From Halobellus clavatus (GTDB lineage Archaea > Halobacteriota > Halobacteria > Halobacteriales > Haloferacaceae), in assembly GCF_900107195.1 (NCBI RefSeq), contig NZ_FNPB01000007.1, forward strand, positions 1 through 64,000: DNA of 64,000 nucleotides. Direction: 5' to 3'. Under the pieces are notes generated by a model. It was given only the letters and a program-made list of their open reading frames with translations, had not been told where the DNA came from and ran no database searches. This document shows, one piece after another, positions 40,503 to 50,803 of the stretch. A program made the translations under genes and the position numbers. Every line of letters starts with the position of its first letter. The first letter of the stretch is position 1.

Positions 40503-42179
40503 GTGTCTCAGACTCGTGATTCTCGGCGAGCAGTCTTTCGGAGAATTGCCCGGCAATCATACACTCAGTGGCCTGTATACGATTCGACGCCGCTGTACGA
40601 GCGAAGCTCGCTCGACGGGCTGGAATCAGATATCAGAATCGTCTCGCAGACCTGGTTCAGACACGACCGCCATGAGTCGATCGAGAACTTCGTTTGTGCA
40701 CTTCCGCTGGCGTATTTCGAATTCGGTACGCACGACCGCTACGGGGGGTCGACTCACTACGAGATGGACACGCTCTTTCGCGTATTCTTGCTGAAAGAGC
40801 TCCACGGATGGGCCCACGAAACCGCACTGATCGAGTATCTCGAGTGCCGTCCAGCACTCTGCGACCAACTGGATCTGGAGACAGTGCCGGACCAATCGAC
40901 GCTGTGGCGTAGTTGGCACAAACGGTTTCCTGACGAGTTTCGCAGTACAGTCGAGACAGCCGCGCGCACTATCCTTGTCAAAGCTCAGAACGCGGATGTC
41001 GCTGTTCCACGCGAACCAGAGCGGCGTCTTCCGTCTCACGATGCGGAAGAGGACGAATTAGAGCTAGAGGATCAAGCTGTCCTCAACGAAGCGGAAACGA
41101 TCACGGAGCATGTCAGCCGTATCGTCTTCCCGGCGCTTTCGCTGGATCGTGGGGACGGCTGTGAAATCCACGAGAACGCCTACTGGGACTTACAGACGTA
41201 CCTGGGGCTTCGCGAGAGATTGGCTGCTAATGAAGGGGCTCGCAGTTTCGTCTACGAATCGACTCGGGATCGGACGCCGTTGGGCCACGCCCACCGAGAG
41301 CATATTCGTGATCTTTCAGTATCAGGGATCCGCAAGATGTACCGACAGGCCGTCAACAGGCTCCTAAGCGAAGTCGCGGAGACGGAGCAATTCTTTCGAG
41401 CTGGCATCGTCGCTATTGACATCACCGAAGCTGACCCGTTCACCGGTGATAGAACGGGCTATGAAGACGAGATCATCGGCACGAAAGAGAAGACCGACGA
41501 GTACGCCTACCAGTGGGCTACCATCCAGTTAGTTGGTAATGCAGTTCCGATTGTACTGGACGTGCGGCCAGTTCAGAAGGGAGAGTCCCGCCTAGAAATC
41601 GTCAAGGACCTCTTGGATTCTGCTGAGGAGATGGTACACGTCGATAACGTGCTGATGGACCGAGAGTTCGATAGTCAGCACGTCCTGGAGATGATCAGCC
41701 AGCGCGGGCTCTCGTACGTCGTTCCGAAGCGGATGCAGACCAGCGAAAAAGCCCAGGCAAAGCGGTTGCTCCAACGGGGTCAGGACCGCTACGAGACCGA
41801 CCGGAAGCTTCACCTCGGGAAGAACGAGTGGCACGAGACGACGCTCATCTACCGCCGGAAAGAGAATTCCAAGCATGACGATCACCGGCAGTATTCAGTA
41901 TTCATGGCGAATCGGGGCAGCGAGCTCCTCACTGAGTACGGCTATCGGTGGGAAATCGAGAGTGGGTACAAATCGATCAAGCGGTTCATGGCCGCCACTA
42001 CGTCGACGAATTTCGGGCTACGGTTTTTCTACTTCGCGTTCGCCTGTCTGCTATACTCGATCTGGCGAGCGGTAGATCTGCTGGTACAAGTCGAACTGAC
42101 TGGTGAATACGAGCATTCGCCAATCGTGACGGCCGGCAATACGCTGACACTGTTGAAGAAGGAGACCGGAATCGGATAG
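40503..42179 (+). CDS. DDE transposase (IS4-like superfamily), copy 1
   Basis: A 558-residue transposase. The core has D in GIVAIDITEADPF, D in VLMDREFDSQHV, and E in YRWEIESGYKSIKRFMA, the Y-x2-R-x3-E-x6-K signature of the IS4 superfamily. An acidic N-terminal half has HTH character (TLFRVFLLKELHG). It shares REFDS and IESxYKSIK with the transposase at 56377 but otherwise differs widely, so they are different elements of one family. I could not find convincing terminal repeats. The frame is intact. Confidence 0.8.
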   Translation: MSQTRDSRRAVFRRIARQSYTQWPVYDSTPLYERSSLDGLESDIRIVSQTWFRHDRHESIENFVCALPLAYFEFGTHDRYGGSTHYEMDTLFRVFLLKELHGWAHETALIEYLECRPALCDQLDLETVPDQSTLWRSWHKRFPDEFRSTVETAARTILVKAQNADVAVPREPERRLPSHDAEEDELELEDQAVLNEAETITEHVSRIVFPALSLDRGDGCEIHENAYWDLQTYLGLRERLAANEGARSFVYESTRDRTPLGHAHREHIRDLSVSGIRKMYRQAVNRLLSEVAETEQFFRAGIVAIDITEADPFTGDRTGYEDEIIGTKEKTDEYAYQWATIQLVGNAVPIVLDVRPVQKGESRLEIVKDLLDSAEEMVHVDNVLMDREFDSQHVLEMISQRGLSYVVPKRMQTSEKAQAKRLLQRGQDRYETDRKLHLGKNEWHETTLIYRRKENSKHDDHRQYSVFMANRGSELLTEYGYRWEIESGYKSIKRFMAATTSTNFGLRFFYFAFACLLYSIWRAVDLLVQVELTGEYEHSPIVTAGNTLTLLKKETGIG

Positions 42180-42559
42180 AGAGGCGTTCAATCCGGGATA
42201 GAGCAAACTTCGGAGTGGAAACACTATCGAGGATCGCGGCAATTCGCCCATCTAATTGATTATACAACAAGATCGTCTGTTTGGAGGACGATGTGTAGCA
42301 ATTTCTGTTCACTGATTCGTCCGAGAACGTGCATCGCAGGCCCGCTAACCCCGGTGTAGTCTCAACTTCCATAACCTCGGAGGATATATTTGATGTGTGC
42401 CTTCTATTCAACAGATGTTGTGCTGTTCAAAATCCGGAGTAAGAGTCAGTACTGGTTCTCAACTCATTTATTAACGATTTTAATAGATATTCATTTGTCA
42501 ATAATGAATACATCAATCTACTACCTGTGAAACCCACTCTTAGGCTGTAAAATCTAGTT
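42180..42559. other. Intergenic stretch after the transposase
   Basis: About 380 bp between the transposase and the large PAS/GAF regulator. It becomes AT-rich toward 42470-42510 (TTATTAACGATTTTAATAG), as expected of a promoter or IS flank. No gene, clear terminal repeat or RNA was found. The transposon right end probably lies here. Confidence 0.4.
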
Positions 42560-45500
42560 ATGGGCAATTACGGCGATACTCTCAAATTGGTCCAGAATAG
42601 TGAATTATATAACAAGATGAGTCCGGAACCCACGTCTCCCGACTACGGAGCCGACGCGTTCCTCGCGCGGCTGGCGATAGAAGGTCCAGCACCGATCCTC
42701 GCCGCAGAGGCCGCCACCGGAACCGTCGTGGCGGTAAACGAGGCTGCGACCGAGCTGTTCGGTCGCAACCGCTCTTCGCTTATCGGGATGCACCAGACCG
42801 AACTTCACCCTCCAGAGACTGAGACGCGCCATCAAGAAGGGTTTCAGGCAGTCCAAGACGGGCGGGAGAAACACGTCCGCGCCGACGCGGAGGAGCCGGT
42901 AACGATTCTGCGCGCCGACGGGTCGACGGTGCCCGTCGACGTGAGGTCAACGACGTTTACACACGCGGGCACCGAGTACGTCCTCGGAATCTTCCAAGAC
43001 GCCAGCGAACGCATGGAGAACTTGGCTCGGCTCGAACAGCAGGCGGCCGCGATGGACCTGACGACCTCCGGTATTGCGTTATTAAACGGTGACGGTGAGT
43101 ACACGTACCTCAACGACGCCCACGTCACGATGTTCGGGTACGACGACGCCGAGGAGCTGCTCGGCGGGACCTGGCGGCAGATATACGCGGACGACGTCAT
43201 CGAGCGAATCGAAACCGAGGTTCTCCCGGTCGTCGAGGAGACGGGGTCGTGGGACGGAGAGTTGGTCGGCGTCAAACGGGACGGCACGCCGATTACACAG
43301 CGCGTGTCGCTCGCACAGCTTCCCGACGGGGGAATCACCTGCGTTAATCTCGATCTCACCGAACAAGAACGCCGACTCCGTCGCCTTGAGGAGACACGTT
43401 CGCTTGCCGAAGAGCTGATGACTGCAGACGATTACGAGGACGTGATCGATACTGCGATCGAGGGAGTGACGGAGATTATTGATCGGCCGTTCTCTGGGTA
43501 TTGGGCACACGAACCTGCTGGGACGGATACAGCGAATCCGACTGGAACTGCGGAAACCGCGACTGACGTGCTCGTTCCGGTGTCTGTCTCCAGTAGCGGA
43601 GCGTCGATTGTCGAGGAGGTACCGCCATTTCGCCCCGGTGAATCGCTTGCGTGGGAGGCGTTCGATGCTGGGACGCCGGCATACTATCCGAATGTCGCCG
43701 CTGAGGTGGGCGTTCACAACCAGGACACGCCAATCGGTACCGAATTTATTGTCCCTATCGACGACGATGGCGTGTTTCTCGTCGGATCGCCGGAAACGGA
43801 CAATCTCAGTGAGGACGAACGCGAGCTCATTTTGATCGTCACACAGTACCTCCAGACGGCAATCGAACTCGTCGCGCAGCGACGTCAACTACGTACTGCG
43901 CGCGACCGCATAGCGTCAGAACGCAATCAGCTCGAACGTGTCATGAATACAGTCCCGCAGCTGATATTCGCGAAGAACACCGACGGCGAATTCTTGCTCG
44001 CGAACGAAGCGGTCGCTGACGCGTACGGTACCACCGTCTCGGATCTGATCGGTTCGACTGATGCCGACTACACGGCCGAGCCCGACGAGGTGGACGCATT
44101 CACCGACGACGATAGACGGGTGATTGAGACCGGCGAGCCGATCCATCGCACCGAGGAGACGCTGACCGACGCCGCGGGCAACGAACGGGTCTTAGAAACG
44201 TGGAAAATACCATTCAAGCCGGCCGACAGCGATGAGGACGCGGTACTCGGCGTCGCCAACGACATCACCGATCTCACCGATGCGCGTGACGAACTCGACC
44301 GGCAGCGCCGGTTGACGAACCTCTACGCCGTGAGCAACCGCGTATTCAAATCAGCGGATCCGGAAGACGCGTTCGACGCGTGCGTCGAGGCGGTCGCCGA
44401 CGTGGTGACGGCCGACGAGATCGCGATATACGATCGCAATACGTCAGAGGGGGAGCTGGTTCGGCTCGCGACCGCGGGAGACAACGCCGACTCACGTAGC
44501 CGACGGCGAATTCACCCGGGCGAGACGGACCTCTGGCGAGCGTTCACCGAGTCAGACACGTGCTGGCTCCCGGCCGACGCCGTTATCGAGGTGGACGGCG
44601 CGGCCGAGAAGCGGGCACTCGTCACGCAGCTCGGTGAGACGAGCCTGTTGAGCGTAGTCGTCGACGAACGGGACGAGACGTTGGAATCGTTTATTGGGGC
44701 GGTGAGCCAGCAGGTCTCGGCAGCACTCACACAACTCCGCCAGGAAACGTCGATAGCGGGGCTCTCGAATGATGTCGCCAGGACCCAGCGGCAAGCGGAC
44801 CGCTACCAGAACCTGTGGGAGGGAGTGGTCGACGCTATTAAAGCGATCGTGACTGCGGAGACGTCGGCGGCAGTGCGTGAGGCGGTTGTCGACTTCGGCG
44901 ATCGTGTGGCGGAGTACGCGTTCGTCGGGACGTACGATCCGGTCACAGAGCGAATTTCCCCGGTCGAAGTGTCCGAGGCTGGTGGACCGTCGAAGCTGTA
45001 CGAAAACGACGGGCAGGCGTTCCCCGCGATCACCGCTGCCTCACAAAACGAACCACAGCGTGTCGTCGATGGACAAGAGACTGGGGGAAGTCACGGCGAG
45101 TGGCTTAACCGACTGCTCCATTTCGGCTACCGGGAATCGCTCGCGGTTCCAGTGAGCCATTACGGGACCGTCCACGCCGTCGCTGAGTTCATCAGTACAG
45201 ATGCCGAGCGCTTCGCCGAACCAGAACGCCAAGCAGTTGGTGCGGTTGCGGACGCCGCCGGAATGCGCCTGTCAACGCTTGAGTCCGCGAGCGCGTCGAA
45301 CGCACCGATCGCCTTCGACCTCGAATGTCAGGATCCGTCGCCGCTCTTTCCGGGCCTCTCGACGTCCGGTACAATCGTCGTCGAACACGTCGCGCTAACG
45401 GACAGAGAAAACTTTCACCTTACCGGTCGCGTCGACGGCTACACCGAGACCGCATTTCGTGACTACGTCGCGGCGACGCCGGGCATCGAACTAGACAGCA

Positions 45501-45961
45501 TCGACTTGATCGACAGCAGCGTCCACGAGATTGCTGTGCGGATGAGAGATACACCAGACCGGTCGCTAGCCTCGGTTCGCGACGTACTCATGCGGACAGA
45601 CACACAACTGAGCAGTGTCCGTTCCCGCCCGAATGCTGACGTGTTGGAGTTCTGGACCACGGACCCGGGAGTAATCGGTCGGGTCCGCGAGGAGTTGTCT
45701 ACCGTCTCAGATTCGTGTCAGCTCGTCTCGAAGCGCCATCTGTCCGGGTCAACCGGTAGACGCGACGAGTCGGCCGGGAATACAGAGTTGACGAGCCGAC
45801 AGCAGGAGATCGCCGAAACAGCGCTCCAAGAAGGATACTATGATGATCCGCGGGGTATCAACGGTGCCGATCTCGCCGACCGGTTCGACGTGTCTTCGTC
45901 GACGCTCCACCAGCATCTGCGCGCCGCGGAGTCGAAGATCATCCGCGGCTTCTTCGAGTGA
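42560..45961 (+). CDS. PAS/GAF sensor with HTH_10 output (Bat-like)
   Basis: An 1133-residue soluble regulator. Domains in order: PAS (about 30-155), PAS (165-275), GAF (280-440), PAS (455-580), GAF (590-745), GAF (770-910), the sensor-like N-domain of Bat-type regulators (915-1065), and HTH_10 (about 1075-1133, ELTSRQQEIAETALQEGYY, NGADLADRFDVSSSTLHQHLRAAESKII). Proteins of this type activate transcription in response to light or oxygen in haloarchaea (bacterio-opsin activator). No LOV cysteine motif is visible here. The start may be 42560 or 42617 (MSPEPTSPD). Confidence 0.85.
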   Translation: MGNYGDTLKLVQNSELYNKMSPEPTSPDYGADAFLARLAIEGPAPILAAEAATGTVVAVNEAATELFGRNRSSLIGMHQTELHPPETETRHQEGFQAVQDGREKHVRADAEEPVTILRADGSTVPVDVRSTTFTHAGTEYVLGIFQDASERMENLARLEQQAAAMDLTTSGIALLNGDGEYTYLNDAHVTMFGYDDAEELLGGTWRQIYADDVIERIETEVLPVVEETGSWDGELVGVKRDGTPITQRVSLAQLPDGGITCVNLDLTEQERRLRRLEETRSLAEELMTADDYEDVIDTAIEGVTEIIDRPFSGYWAHEPAGTDTANPTGTAETATDVLVPVSVSSSGASIVEEVPPFRPGESLAWEAFDAGTPAYYPNVAAEVGVHNQDTPIGTEFIVPIDDDGVFLVGSPETDNLSEDERELILIVTQYLQTAIELVAQRRQLRTARDRIASERNQLERVMNTVPQLIFAKNTDGEFLLANEAVADAYGTTVSDLIGSTDADYTAEPDEVDAFTDDDRRVIETGEPIHRTEETLTDAAGNERVLETWKIPFKPADSDEDAVLGVANDITDLTDARDELDRQRRLTNLYAVSNRVFKSADPEDAFDACVEAVADVVTADEIAIYDRNTSEGELVRLATAGDNADSRSRRRIHPGETDLWRAFTESDTCWLPADAVIEVDGAAEKRALVTQLGETSLLSVVVDERDETLESFIGAVSQQVSAALTQLRQETSIAGLSNDVARTQRQADRYQNLWEGVVDAIKAIVTAETSAAVREAVVDFGDRVAEYAFVGTYDPVTERISPVEVSEAGGPSKLYENDGQAFPAITAASQNEPQRVVDGQETGGSHGEWLNRLLHFGYRESLAVPVSHYGTVHAVAEFISTDAERFAEPERQAVGAVADAAGMRLSTLESASASNAPIAFDLECQDPSPLFPGLSTSGTIVVEHVALTDRENFHLTGRVDGYTETAFRDYVAATPGIELDSIDLIDSSVHEIAVRMRDTPDRSLASVRDVLMRTDTQLSSVRSRPNADVLEFWTTDPGVIGRVREELSTVSDSCQLVSKRHLSGSTGRRDESAGNTELTSRQQEIAETALQEGYYDDPRGINGADLADRFDVSSSTLHQHLRAAESKIIRGFFE

Positions 45962-46068
45962 CAAACGGTTGTGAACTACTACTGAGACACGGACATATTT
46001 GGTATCTATTCTGTCTGCCACATATCTTCGGGCGTAGAAATAGTATTGACACTGAAAGATTAGCAAGT

Positions 46069-46155
46069 ATGACCTCGGGACGGAATAACGCGCTGCGGCT
46101 CTCGATGAAGGGCCCTCTATACCCGATACCGCCGCGGGCGGGTGAGACTGAGTGA
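46069..46155 (+). CDS. Possible 28-residue leader peptide or microprotein
   Basis: ATG 46069 to TGA 46155 encodes a short basic peptide (MTSGRNNALRLSMKGPLY ...). Its stop overlaps the GTG of the next gene, suggesting translational coupling. A TATA-like AAATAGTATTG is centred about 25 nt before the ATG. It may be a true small protein or only a means of coupling. Confidence 0.35.
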   Translation: MTSGRNNALRLSMKGPLYPIPPRAGETE

Positions 46156-47078
46156 GCATCCAGCCGTCTGAGTTGACTATGATGGTGTACGAGTATCTGA
46201 ACCGGCCCACTGAACCCACCCCGACTGCGACGAGTGAAGACCGTTCGTCATGGGTCGACTCTTCCGTCTACGTCGACGACTACGGGAACAAGCTAGTTGA
46301 CCGGCTTCTCGCAGCCGAAAGGCATCCCGGTGAGGCCTTCAAAGCCGTTTTACACCCGTCTCCAGAAACGATCGCACCGGCTTTCATCACCGATGTTGCG
46401 GTCCACTACGACGACATCGTTGGATTTGCTGCGCCGAGCTCCCAATTATATGATGACCTCTTTTACGCCATGTACGCGGCGATGACCGAGAAGGGCGCGG
46501 TGTTGACGACGAAGTACCCACGCCATGAGGTTCGCTCGCGGCTCTCGACGATGGACCCTCTCGTCATCGATTCTACCCCTGGTGCCGAGACCGACGGCGG
46601 TGTTGACGTCGCGACTACCGACTCCGGACCGGTCCGATGCGGTGACCTCACTTCACTTGGGGTCGCCGCCGAACGCGCGACGACGCAGCTCGCGATGGGT
46701 GATCGAACGGGAACATTCGCGATCGCGACGTTGACCCAACTGCTGGCGCATCATGACTCAACTGCACTCGATAGGTTCCTCCACGAACTGGTCGGCCAGT
46801 GGCGAAATCAGGGCGTCGGCGGGCTCATCCACCTGCCACCAGCGAGGGACATCGACGGTTCCAGCTGGTTTGGGTCGGCACACTTCGATTACGTTATTGA
46901 GATGCGAACCGACGACGGCCAGATTGAGGCGCGAGTGTGTGGGAAGCGAGATGTTGCCCCCACATGGCAGGTGGTTGGCTCGGCGCCGTGCTCGGATAGT
47001 GAAGCGTCGGCCCAAGCAGTGGACCGACAGCCTTCCGGAATAGTCGATGAAGACGGCGGCGAGTCTACCCCGGAGTGA
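46152..47078 (+). CDS. Degenerate RecA/KaiC-like signalling protein (DUF7504-like)
   Basis: A 308-residue protein with a GTG start overlapping the preceding micro-ORF. Residues 35-250 have alternating strands and helices of a RecA-like fold (FITDVAVHYDDIVGFAA, LTSLGVAAERATTQL, FAIATLTQLLAHHDSTALDRFLHELVGQW, GLIHLPPARD). There is no Walker A, so it should not hydrolyse ATP. It resembles the haloarchaeal family I know as DUF7504, often found near sensor kinases and TFBs. It lies between a Bat-like regulator and a multi-PAS kinase. Confidence 0.55.
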   Translation: MSIQPSELTMMVYEYLNRPTEPTPTATSEDRSSWVDSSVYVDDYGNKLVDRLLAAERHPGEAFKAVLHPSPETIAPAFITDVAVHYDDIVGFAAPSSQLYDDLFYAMYAAMTEKGAVLTTKYPRHEVRSRLSTMDPLVIDSTPGAETDGGVDVATTDSGPVRCGDLTSLGVAAERATTQLAMGDRTGTFAIATLTQLLAHHDSTALDRFLHELVGQWRNQGVGGLIHLPPARDIDGSSWFGSAHFDYVIEMRTDDGQIEARVCGKRDVAPTWQVVGSAPCSDSEASAQAVDRQPSGIVDEDGGESTPE

Positions 47079-47211
47079 ATACGGTACTGTTACCCGACGA
47101 GTCCGTGTCACAACCCGGCCTCGGTTGCTGGGTTTCGGATCGCTGACCCTCGTTGTGAGACGGGGCTTTGCCGACCCTTCCACACGCCTCGCAGTTTGTA
47201 CGGTATGCCCC

Positions 47212-50200
47212 CTAGGACATCTGCCCGGGTGCGGCTAAACCCAGATTACGGTTTGCTGACGACGTCGGAACGCGAAGCACAACTTCGGTACCTGTGTCGG
47301 TCACGTCGACGTCGATCTCCCCGCCGAGTACCGAGACTAACATCCGAATCAGCCAGATCCCGAGCCCAGAACCGTGCTGTAACGGCGTCTCTTCGCCGGT
47401 GACGAGTACCTCCCGCTCGATATCTGGCATGCCAGGCCCGTCGTCGGCCACGACGATCTGGAGCCAGCCGTTGTCGACCTGTCTCACCGATACGTTGACG
47501 TACGGGTCTTCTCGGTCTCCTGCGGCCACCGCGTTCTTTATCACCTCGGTAACTGGGTGTGTAAGCCATCGTGAGACTGTCTCGTCGGTCGCGTCGACAG
47601 AGACAGCGATCGTTGCGTCCGAGTGGTCATCTCGTACCGCCGTTGCGGCCGTTTCAGTGACCTCAGCGATGTTAACGCTCGACTCGTCGTGTGGTATCTC
47701 CCGTATCGCGCGATCGATCACCTGCATTTTGTTCGTAAGTCGTTCCCATCCGTCGAATATACGCGTCAGTCGGCGGAGATGATCTTGACGACAGTCAGCG
47801 TCCGGTTCCTCGGCGAGCATCGTTGTCCATCCCACGAGCTTGTTTAAATCGTTGCGGACGTTGTGTCGGACGACCCGCTGGAACACTTGTAAATGCTGTC
47901 GCTGTCGCGTCTTCACGGTGATATCCTTCCCCTCAACGGCGATCAGCGTGATTTCACCAGCGGCGTTACGAATCGGCTTGAACGATACGTCGATGCGTGC
48001 GAGACCATCTGGACCCTGTAGTTCTCCTTCGGTCTGGACGAGTTCACCGTCACCCGCGCGGTTGACCGCCTCACAAACCGTGAGTCCGTGGTTCGGATCA
48101 AGGTTCAGCCACGGGAATTTGTCGATTGGTTCACCAACTATAGTCGACCGATCCACACCGATGCGTGTAACCAGCGTATCGTTCACGTCAGTCACGATTT
48201 TATTGGGGCGGACTAACGCGGTAAACTGGTGCGGGCTGTTAAACACTGCCTCCAGTCGCCGAGTGTACTTCTCGCGTTCAGAGATATCGATGAACAGCAC
48301 ATCGGTACCTACGACTTCGTCGTCGACGGTGCGCGGGATCGCCCGTAACAGACACGGGACCGTGTCGCCGTCCGTCGTCACGAGCGTGCGTTCCGCAACG
48401 GTAAGATCGCCGCTAAGCGCGCGTTCGTAGCCGTCTGTTTGGAGCGAATCGGCCGAGGTATCGTCGTAAAACTCACTGAGCGGCTGTCCAACCACCGCTT
48501 CGCGCTCGTACCCCAGCGCGTCGGAAAACGACCGGTCACAGGCCTCAATGACTGCTTCGCCGCCAACGGCCCGAGTTTGAACGAACAGCAGCGGGCCCTG
48601 ATCAAACAGTTTCGACGCCCATTTCACACGCTCGGAGCGCTTCGTCGCGTCTCGCCCCATCGCCAGCACACTGGCAGAGCCATCACCCGCATCACTCACA
48701 ACGGTGTGTAGATCTATCCACGTGACTTCGCTGTCATCCGTCCCGATTCGTATCGTCTCAGCAGCCGGGTCACCGGTCTCGATCGGGCGCCGCAGGGCGT
48801 CAGCGGCACGTTCGCGGTCCTCCGGATAAACTACTGCTTGCCATTCGTCTATCGTCGTCGGGCTCGCTCCGACCGTCTCTCGTAAAGTGGCGTCCAACGT
48901 GACTGTGTTGGTACTGAAGTCCCACTCACCGATGCCCGTCTCCGTCCCGCTGAGGACGAGTTCCAGCCGCTCAGTCTGGTTTCTGAGCTCTCTGATCCGC
49001 CGTCGTTGCTCGGTAATATCGTGTTGAACCCCGATGTAGTTTGTCACGATTCCGTTTGCGTCTCGAACCGGCGTCACGGAGAGCTTCGCCCAGTACGGTT
49101 CACCCCCCGCGGTGTAGTTTCTCAGCTTAGTTGTTATCGGTCGCTCGGTTTCGATCGCCGTACGGATTCGCTTTGTCGTCTCCGAATCTGATCCGGGGCC
49201 CTGGAGGAATCTCGGGTTTCGGCCGAGAGCCTCTGACCGCTCGTATCCGGTTAGCTGTACAAATTCCTCGTTAACGTACACCAACGGGTTCCCCGGTTGG
49301 GTTGGGTCCGTAATCTGGATGCTGGTCCCTGCTTCGTCCAGCGCCCGCTCTTTTAATGCGAGTTCGTGTTCCCGTGCTTCACGATCGCTCACGTCACGCA
49401 CCGTACAGACCATTCGGGATGGGGTGACCATCGTCAGGGACAGCTCCGCCGGGAACGTCGTTCCATCTGGCCGACTTCCCGTTACTCGCCCCTGCCAGTG
49501 ACCATCGCGTTCGAGCGCGTCGAAAGCTTCCTTCTCGATCCGTGCCGCTTCATCCGCAGCGTATAGCTCCCGCCAACTTCGACCGAGTAGCTCCTGTTTG
49601 CTGTCGAATCCGTACATATCGACGTGCGTCTGGTCGATATAGACGTACGCCTCGTCGTCAAGGATGGCGACGCCATCGGCGGCGTCCTCGATCGCCTGTT
49701 GAAACGCACCGAGGCGAATATCCGAGGCGATCTCGCCTGTCGGGTCACGGGTCTGGGAGCTAATACGGTCGAGTGCCGCGGCGAGTGACCCTGCTGCTCG
49801 CTCGAGAACATCACGGACAGCGGCCTCGTCCAACGCGGTCGCGAGATCGTGGTGATCCCAGCCAACCGATAGCACACGCTCGGAATCGATCGGAACGAAA
49901 AGTTCCTGACGCGGAAGCCAGCGGTTATCATCCGGTGCGATTGGTCCGGCCACCCCGTCAGTTCGAACCGGCGCATCAGCCGTGAAACATCGCTTGATTA
50001 GAGCTGCGTCTGGTGAAGGGATTCGAGCCGACCGACCCGTATGGCGTTCGGAACCGAACAACGGTGGGGACGGCTGTTCCGGCGATTGGGCATTCTCGGG
50101 GTTACTACCATGCTCGTTGCGGTTTCGCCACACGGTAATAACTGTGTCCCCCAGTGTGGTACGGACCGCAGTCAGTGTCCGATCAATAGCGCCACCTACT

Positions 50201-50271
50201 GTCTCTTCTCGGTTGAGATCGATGCCGAGGTTGAACAGTGCGTCATCGGTCATCTCGTCACAACTGGTCAT
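47212..50271 (-). CDS. GAF and multi-PAS histidine kinase with Cys-less LOV-like domain
   Basis: A 1019-residue kinase. An N-terminal GAF-like domain (about 1-175) is followed by about five PAS domains. The second (about 300-420) is LOV-like: GRNPRFLQG has P353 at the photoactive Cys position but keeps the flavin-contact Asn (KLRNYTAGG) and Gln (YIGVQHDI). The histidine box is RHNVRNDLNKLVGW with H803, followed by a HATPase with DDGPGMPDIE and GSGLGIWLIRML. No TM segments are present. The start overlaps the end of the upstream HalOD1 gene by 14 nt, so the HalOD1 protein and kinase are cotranscribed. Confidence 0.85.
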   Translation of the reverse strand: MTSCDEMTDDALFNLGIDLNREETVGGAIDRTLTAVRTTLGDTVITVWRNRNEHGSNPENAQSPEQPSPPLFGSERHTGRSARIPSPDAALIKRCFTADAPVRTDGVAGPIAPDDNRWLPRQELFVPIDSERVLSVGWDHHDLATALDEAAVRDVLERAAGSLAAALDRISSQTRDPTGEIASDIRLGAFQQAIEDAADGVAILDDEAYVYIDQTHVDMYGFDSKQELLGRSWRELYAADEAARIEKEAFDALERDGHWQGRVTGSRPDGTTFPAELSLTMVTPSRMVCTVRDVSDREAREHELALKERALDEAGTSIQITDPTQPGNPLVYVNEEFVQLTGYERSEALGRNPRFLQGPGSDSETTKRIRTAIETERPITTKLRNYTAGGEPYWAKLSVTPVRDANGIVTNYIGVQHDITEQRRRIRELRNQTERLELVLSGTETGIGEWDFSTNTVTLDATLRETVGASPTTIDEWQAVVYPEDRERAADALRRPIETGDPAAETIRIGTDDSEVTWIDLHTVVSDAGDGSASVLAMGRDATKRSERVKWASKLFDQGPLLFVQTRAVGGEAVIEACDRSFSDALGYEREAVVGQPLSEFYDDTSADSLQTDGYERALSGDLTVAERTLVTTDGDTVPCLLRAIPRTVDDEVVGTDVLFIDISEREKYTRRLEAVFNSPHQFTALVRPNKIVTDVNDTLVTRIGVDRSTIVGEPIDKFPWLNLDPNHGLTVCEAVNRAGDGELVQTEGELQGPDGLARIDVSFKPIRNAAGEITLIAVEGKDITVKTRQRQHLQVFQRVVRHNVRNDLNKLVGWTTMLAEEPDADCRQDHLRRLTRIFDGWERLTNKMQVIDRAIREIPHDESSVNIAEVTETAATAVRDDHSDATIAVSVDATDETVSRWLTHPVTEVIKNAVAAGDREDPYVNVSVRQVDNGWLQIVVADDGPGMPDIEREVLVTGEETPLQHGSGLGIWLIRMLVSVLGGEIDVDVTDTGTEVVLRVPTSSANRNLGLAAPGQMS

Positions 50272-50803
50272 CTGTCTGTGTTGCCAGCGGTTCAGTCGAA
50301 GACGACTGCGCGGTCAGGTCGTCAATCGATGTCTGAATGGCCCAGAGTTGCTCCACCACTGCCCAGAGCGGATCGCCGAGTTCAGTATCCGAAGTGTTGC
50401 TAGCGGCGGTCCAGACGTATTCTTCGGCCTCGGCAAACGCCGCTGCCGCCGCTTCGAGAGCCGCTTCGGTCGATTGCTGTGCGCGTGCGTCGGCTGACAG
50501 TCTATGGTGTGCTGGCCGTGTGGGGAACGCGTCTGCGTCGACGACCTCGATCCATCCGTCATGTGTCACAGTCACGAATACATCGTCGTATCGAAACGAA
50601 AGGGTCCCCTCTTCAATACGCGTTGTTGAACTATCCGGACCACCAAACAGGAGGTTGATTGTGTCGGCGTCAATATATCTGTCGAGACGCCGGAGATTTT
50701 TCGCATCTGTATTTTTAAACTCGGAGACAGCAGTGAATACAGCGTCGAGTGCTGACCGAGTAGTCGTCGGATCAAACCGAGTAACTGACGAGTCCGAGTT
50801 CAT
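50258..50803 (-). CDS. HalOD1-domain protein cotranscribed with a PAS kinase
   Basis: A 181-residue protein from ATG 50803 (MNSDSSVTRF); the longer frame has no support. Residues 12-85 are a HalOD1 domain (ALDAVFTAVSEFKNTDAKNL, RYIDADTINLLF, FRYDDVFVTVTHDGWIEV). The C-terminal half is an Ala/Glu-rich helix pair that may pair with the kinase. The gene overlaps the start of the kinase at 50271, which suggests a functional link. TATA-like TATTTATG and ATATATTG lie 20-36 nt upstream. Confidence 0.7.
   Translation of the reverse strand: MNSDSSVTRFDPTTTRSALDAVFTAVSEFKNTDAKNLRRLDRYIDADTINLLFGGPDSSTTRIEEGTLSFRYDDVFVTVTHDGWIEVVDADAFPTRPAHHRLSADARAQQSTEAALEAAAAAFAEAEEYVWTAASNTSDTELGDPLWAVVEQLWAIQTSIDDLTAQSSSTEPLATQTDDQL

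Noticed and set aside
42205-42235. GGAGTGGAAACACTATC resembling part of a haloarchaeal origin recognition box
   Set aside because: Only a partial match, a single copy, no G-run, and no orc1/cdc6 gene in the window.
40340-42420. Terminal inverted repeats for the first DDE transposase (GTACTGAC on both sides)
   Set aside because: Only an 8-nt match without consistent position or target duplication.
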